Assembly: GCA_045616885.1 (NCBI GenBank)
Contig: JAZLHS010000007.1
Coordinates: forward strand, 1-13,862
Source: RGIG250 sp045616885
GTDB lineage: Bacteria; Bacillota; Negativicutes; Selenomonadales; Selenomonadaceae
Direction: 5' to 3'
DNA: 13,862 nucleotides
Shown: piece by piece, positions 12,231-13,862 of the stretch
Layout: the number at the start of each line of letters is the position of its first letter
Position numbering within the stretch: position 1 is the stretch's first letter
The notes under the pieces: generated by a model
Databases searched by the model: none
Seen by the model: only the letters and a program-made list of their open reading frames with translations
What the model was told of the DNA's origin: nothing
Made by a program: the position numbers and the translations under genes

Positions 12231-13862
12231 TCAAACCATGTTGCCCCATTTTTCATATTTCTGCAGCAGTTCTTCCTCTTTGGCGGCGTACTCGGCAGCC
12301 AGCTCGGCACTGCGGGCCGGGTCGGACTGATTTGCCGGGTCGGATATTTCCCGCTCCAGCATTTTCAGCTCAGCCTCGCACATGGCGATTTCGGCTTCCG
12401 CACGGGCCAGCTTCTCTTCGTCCACCGGCGGTTTGGCCGCCTTTGACGGAGTTGGGATTTCGTTGGCCTTTGAGGGAACAGCATTTTTATTTTTTCCGCT
12501 GTCGGCTTTAGTCGGAGCGGATTTTTTGTTTTCCTGACTAGGCTGGGGGTCTGCTCCCAGCATCTTTGGCGGAGTCTTGCGGCCGGCAGGTTTGGCCTCG
12601 GCGTTCTTCAGCGTATCTGGATTGGGCGGGGCCGCATTCTCGTCGTGCCAGGCGGCCAGAGCAGCCTTCTTTTCCCGGTAGTAGTCGTAGGGGCCTTCGT
12701 AGGCGGTGATGATGCCGTCGGCGAATTCCAGCGTCCGGTTCGTGACTTGATTCAGGAAGTAGCGGTCGTGGCTGACTACGAGGAATGTGCCGGGGAAGCT
12801 CATGAGGGCATTCTCGATAGCTTCCTTGGCAGGGATATCCAGATGGTTTGTGGGCTCGCCGAGGATGAGGAAGTTTGCTCGGGTGAGCATGAGCTTCAGG
12901 AAGGAGAGGCGGGCGGCTTCGCCGCCGGAGAGGTCGCCGACCTTCTTTTCTACTTCGTCACCGTGGAAGAGAAATGCTCCGAGGAATTTTCGGCAAGTGA
13001 AGTCATCAAAGCCGAAGTTGTCCTGTATCTCCTGAAAAACAGTCCGGGTCGGATCGAGATTTTCATGTTCCTGCGAGAAGTAGCCTATTTTCACCCGGTT
13101 GCCGATTTTGAAGCGACCGGCGGTGGCGGTAAGCTCTCCGACGATAAGCTTCAGGAGAGTGGTCTTGCCGATGCCGTTGGCGCCGATGAGGGCGATGCCT
13201 TCTCCTTTCTTGATAAGGAGGCTGAGGTCTTTCAGCAGAGGGCGTTCCGGGTTATAGCCGAAAGCAAGGTTTTCCGACTCGAAGACCCGCTCGGCACATT
13301 CTTCCGGCGGCTGGAAGGCAAAGAAGTCAAAGGCGCGGGCTTCCGGCGGGAGGATTATTCGCTCCAGTCTGTTCAGCTGGGACTGACGGCCGCGGGCCTG
13401 TTTGGACTTTATGCCGGCTTTGTATTTTCGTATGTATTCCTCGGTGGCCTTTATATGCTCCTGCTGTTTGGCGTAGGCGGATTCCAGAGCGGCTCGGCGG
13501 TCGTCCCTGACCTTTACATAGTAGGAGTAGTTTCCTGCGTAGGTGATGGTCGTCTTGTTGGCCAGCTCGATGGTCTTGACAGATACGCTGTCCAGAAAGG
13601 CTCGGTCATGGGAGATGATGAGGACGGCGCCGCGGTAGTTTTTCAGATAGGTTTCCAGCCACTCTATCATCTCGATGTCAAGATGGTTGGTAGGCTCGTC
13701 GAGGTATAGGAAGTCCGGCTCCCTGAGCAGGGCACGAGCCAAGAGGACGCGGGTCTTCTGACCGCCGGAGAGCTCGTCGGTGCGGCGGGAGAAATCGGCG
13801 TCGCTGAAGCCGAGGCCGAAGGCGACCTTCCGGATACGGGATTCGTAGTCGTAGCCGGAGAG
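12231..13862 (-). CDS. ABC-F family ATPase (5' end beyond window)
   Basis: ABC-F proteins have two ATPase domains and no membrane part; they act on the ribosome as translation or antibiotic-resistance factors. The frame is open to the right edge, so the first Walker A is lost and 543 residues remain. Order: first-domain signature (ELSGGQKTRVLLARALL), Walker B LDEPTNHLD and SHDRAFLD. The inter-domain helical linker (KQQEHIKATEEYIRKYKAGIKSKQARGRQ) contacts tRNA. Second Walker A is GANGIGKT and second signature DLSGGEAARLS, then SHDRYFLN. A Lys/Ala/Pro-rich spacer precedes a C-terminal coiled coil. Oddity: the second Walker B reads LILGEPTNHLD, with Gly (codon 12858-12860) where Asp is expected. 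Composition resembles neighbours. The subfamily (YdiF/YkpA-like or other) is not resolved. The terminator lies at 12181-12214. Confidence 0.95.
   Translation of the reverse strand, partial: LSGYDYESRIRKVAFGLGFSDADFSRRTDELSGGQKTRVLLARALLREPDFLYLDEPTNHLDIEMIEWLETYLKNYRGAVLIISHDRAFLDSVSVKTIELANKTTITYAGNYSYYVKVRDDRRAALESAYAKQQEHIKATEEYIRKYKAGIKSKQARGRQSQLNRLERIILPPEARAFDFFAFQPPEECAERVFESENLAFGYNPERPLLKDLSLLIKKGEGIALIGANGIGKTTLLKLIVGELTATAGRFKIGNRVKIGYFSQEHENLDPTRTVFQEIQDNFGFDDFTCRKFLGAFLFHGDEVEKKVGDLSGGEAARLSFLKLMLTRANFLILGEPTNHLDIPAKEAIENALMSFPGTFLVVSHDRYFLNQVTNRTLEFADGIITAYEGPYDYYREKKAALAAWHDENAAPPNPDTLKNAEAKPAGRKTPPKMLGADPQPSQENKKSAPTKADSGKNKNAVPSKANEIPTPSKAAKPPVDEEKLARAEAEIAMCEAELKMLEREISDPANQSDPARSAELAAEYAAKEEELLQKYEKWGNMV

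Noticed and set aside
12645..13709. 354-codon plus-strand frame opposite the ABC-F gene
   Set aside because: The opposite strand encodes all ABC-F motifs in order; this frame shows no family and is a codon-bias shadow.

Overview
The window looks like chromosomal DNA from a bacterium of the Negativicutes (the diderm, LPS-bearing Firmicutes such as Veillonellaceae, Selenomonadaceae or Dialister relatives). This is inference from gene mix and signals. Firmicute traits are the strong TTGACA/TATAAT-type promoters, AGGAGG-like ribosome sites, a DUF951 gene and a short anaerobe-type ThiC. Diderm traits are a periplasmic adaptor, a dTDP-rhamnose reductase and an M23 peptidase paired with a bactofilin. 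Base composition is moderately GC-rich by eye. I see no phage, plasmid, CRISPR, rRNA or tRNA gene.

Layout. 1-987 (-): 5' part of a secreted protein of unknown function, running off the left edge. 1155-2468 (+): thiC with its own promoter and no visible TPP riboswitch. 2521-2648: a long imperfect palindrome (R1). 2712-3692 (+): orphan HlyD/RND-type adaptor. 3714-3951: cluster of GC-rich hairpin repeats. 3988-4851 (+): rfbD. 4919-5276: near-consensus promoter, a putative ~200-nt structured RNA (6S-like in outline) with its own terminator, then three stem-loops leading into 5277-6212 (+), a membrane-anchored M23 peptidase, and 6232-6621 (+), a bactofilin, closed by a terminator. 6852-7052 (-): DUF951 protein, divergent from 7110-7919 (+), a nitrilase-family amidohydrolase. 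7945-8277: second repeat cluster, one unit split by a ~99-bp palindromic insert. 8364-10079 (-): cstA. 10192-10323: palindrome R2. 10430-11104 (-): unrecognised protein, divergent from 11323-11799 (+), a CYTH-domain protein; both have excellent promoters. 11832-12156: palindromes R3 and R4 back to back in opposite orientation. 12231-13862 (-): ABC-F ATPase lacking its N-terminus because the window ends.

How the genes relate. The only clear functional unit is the M23 peptidase plus bactofilin, a pairing tied to cell shape and local peptidoglycan remodelling in other bacteria. The rest are single-gene housekeeping or transport units (thiamine pyrimidine synthesis, rhamnose sugar synthesis, peptide or pyruvate uptake, omega-amidase-like hydrolysis, translation-factor ATPase).

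The less ordinary content is between the genes. There are two unrelated families of fold-back repeats. The four R elements (128-141 bp) keep their helices while changing sequence: I can read paired, compensating substitutions between copies. The GC-rich units form a composite inverted element with a 38-bp core identical in two clusters. The strong 4919-4947 promoter, with an inverted repeat straddling its -10 box, and the RNA it should make are the best candidates for an overlooked functional element.
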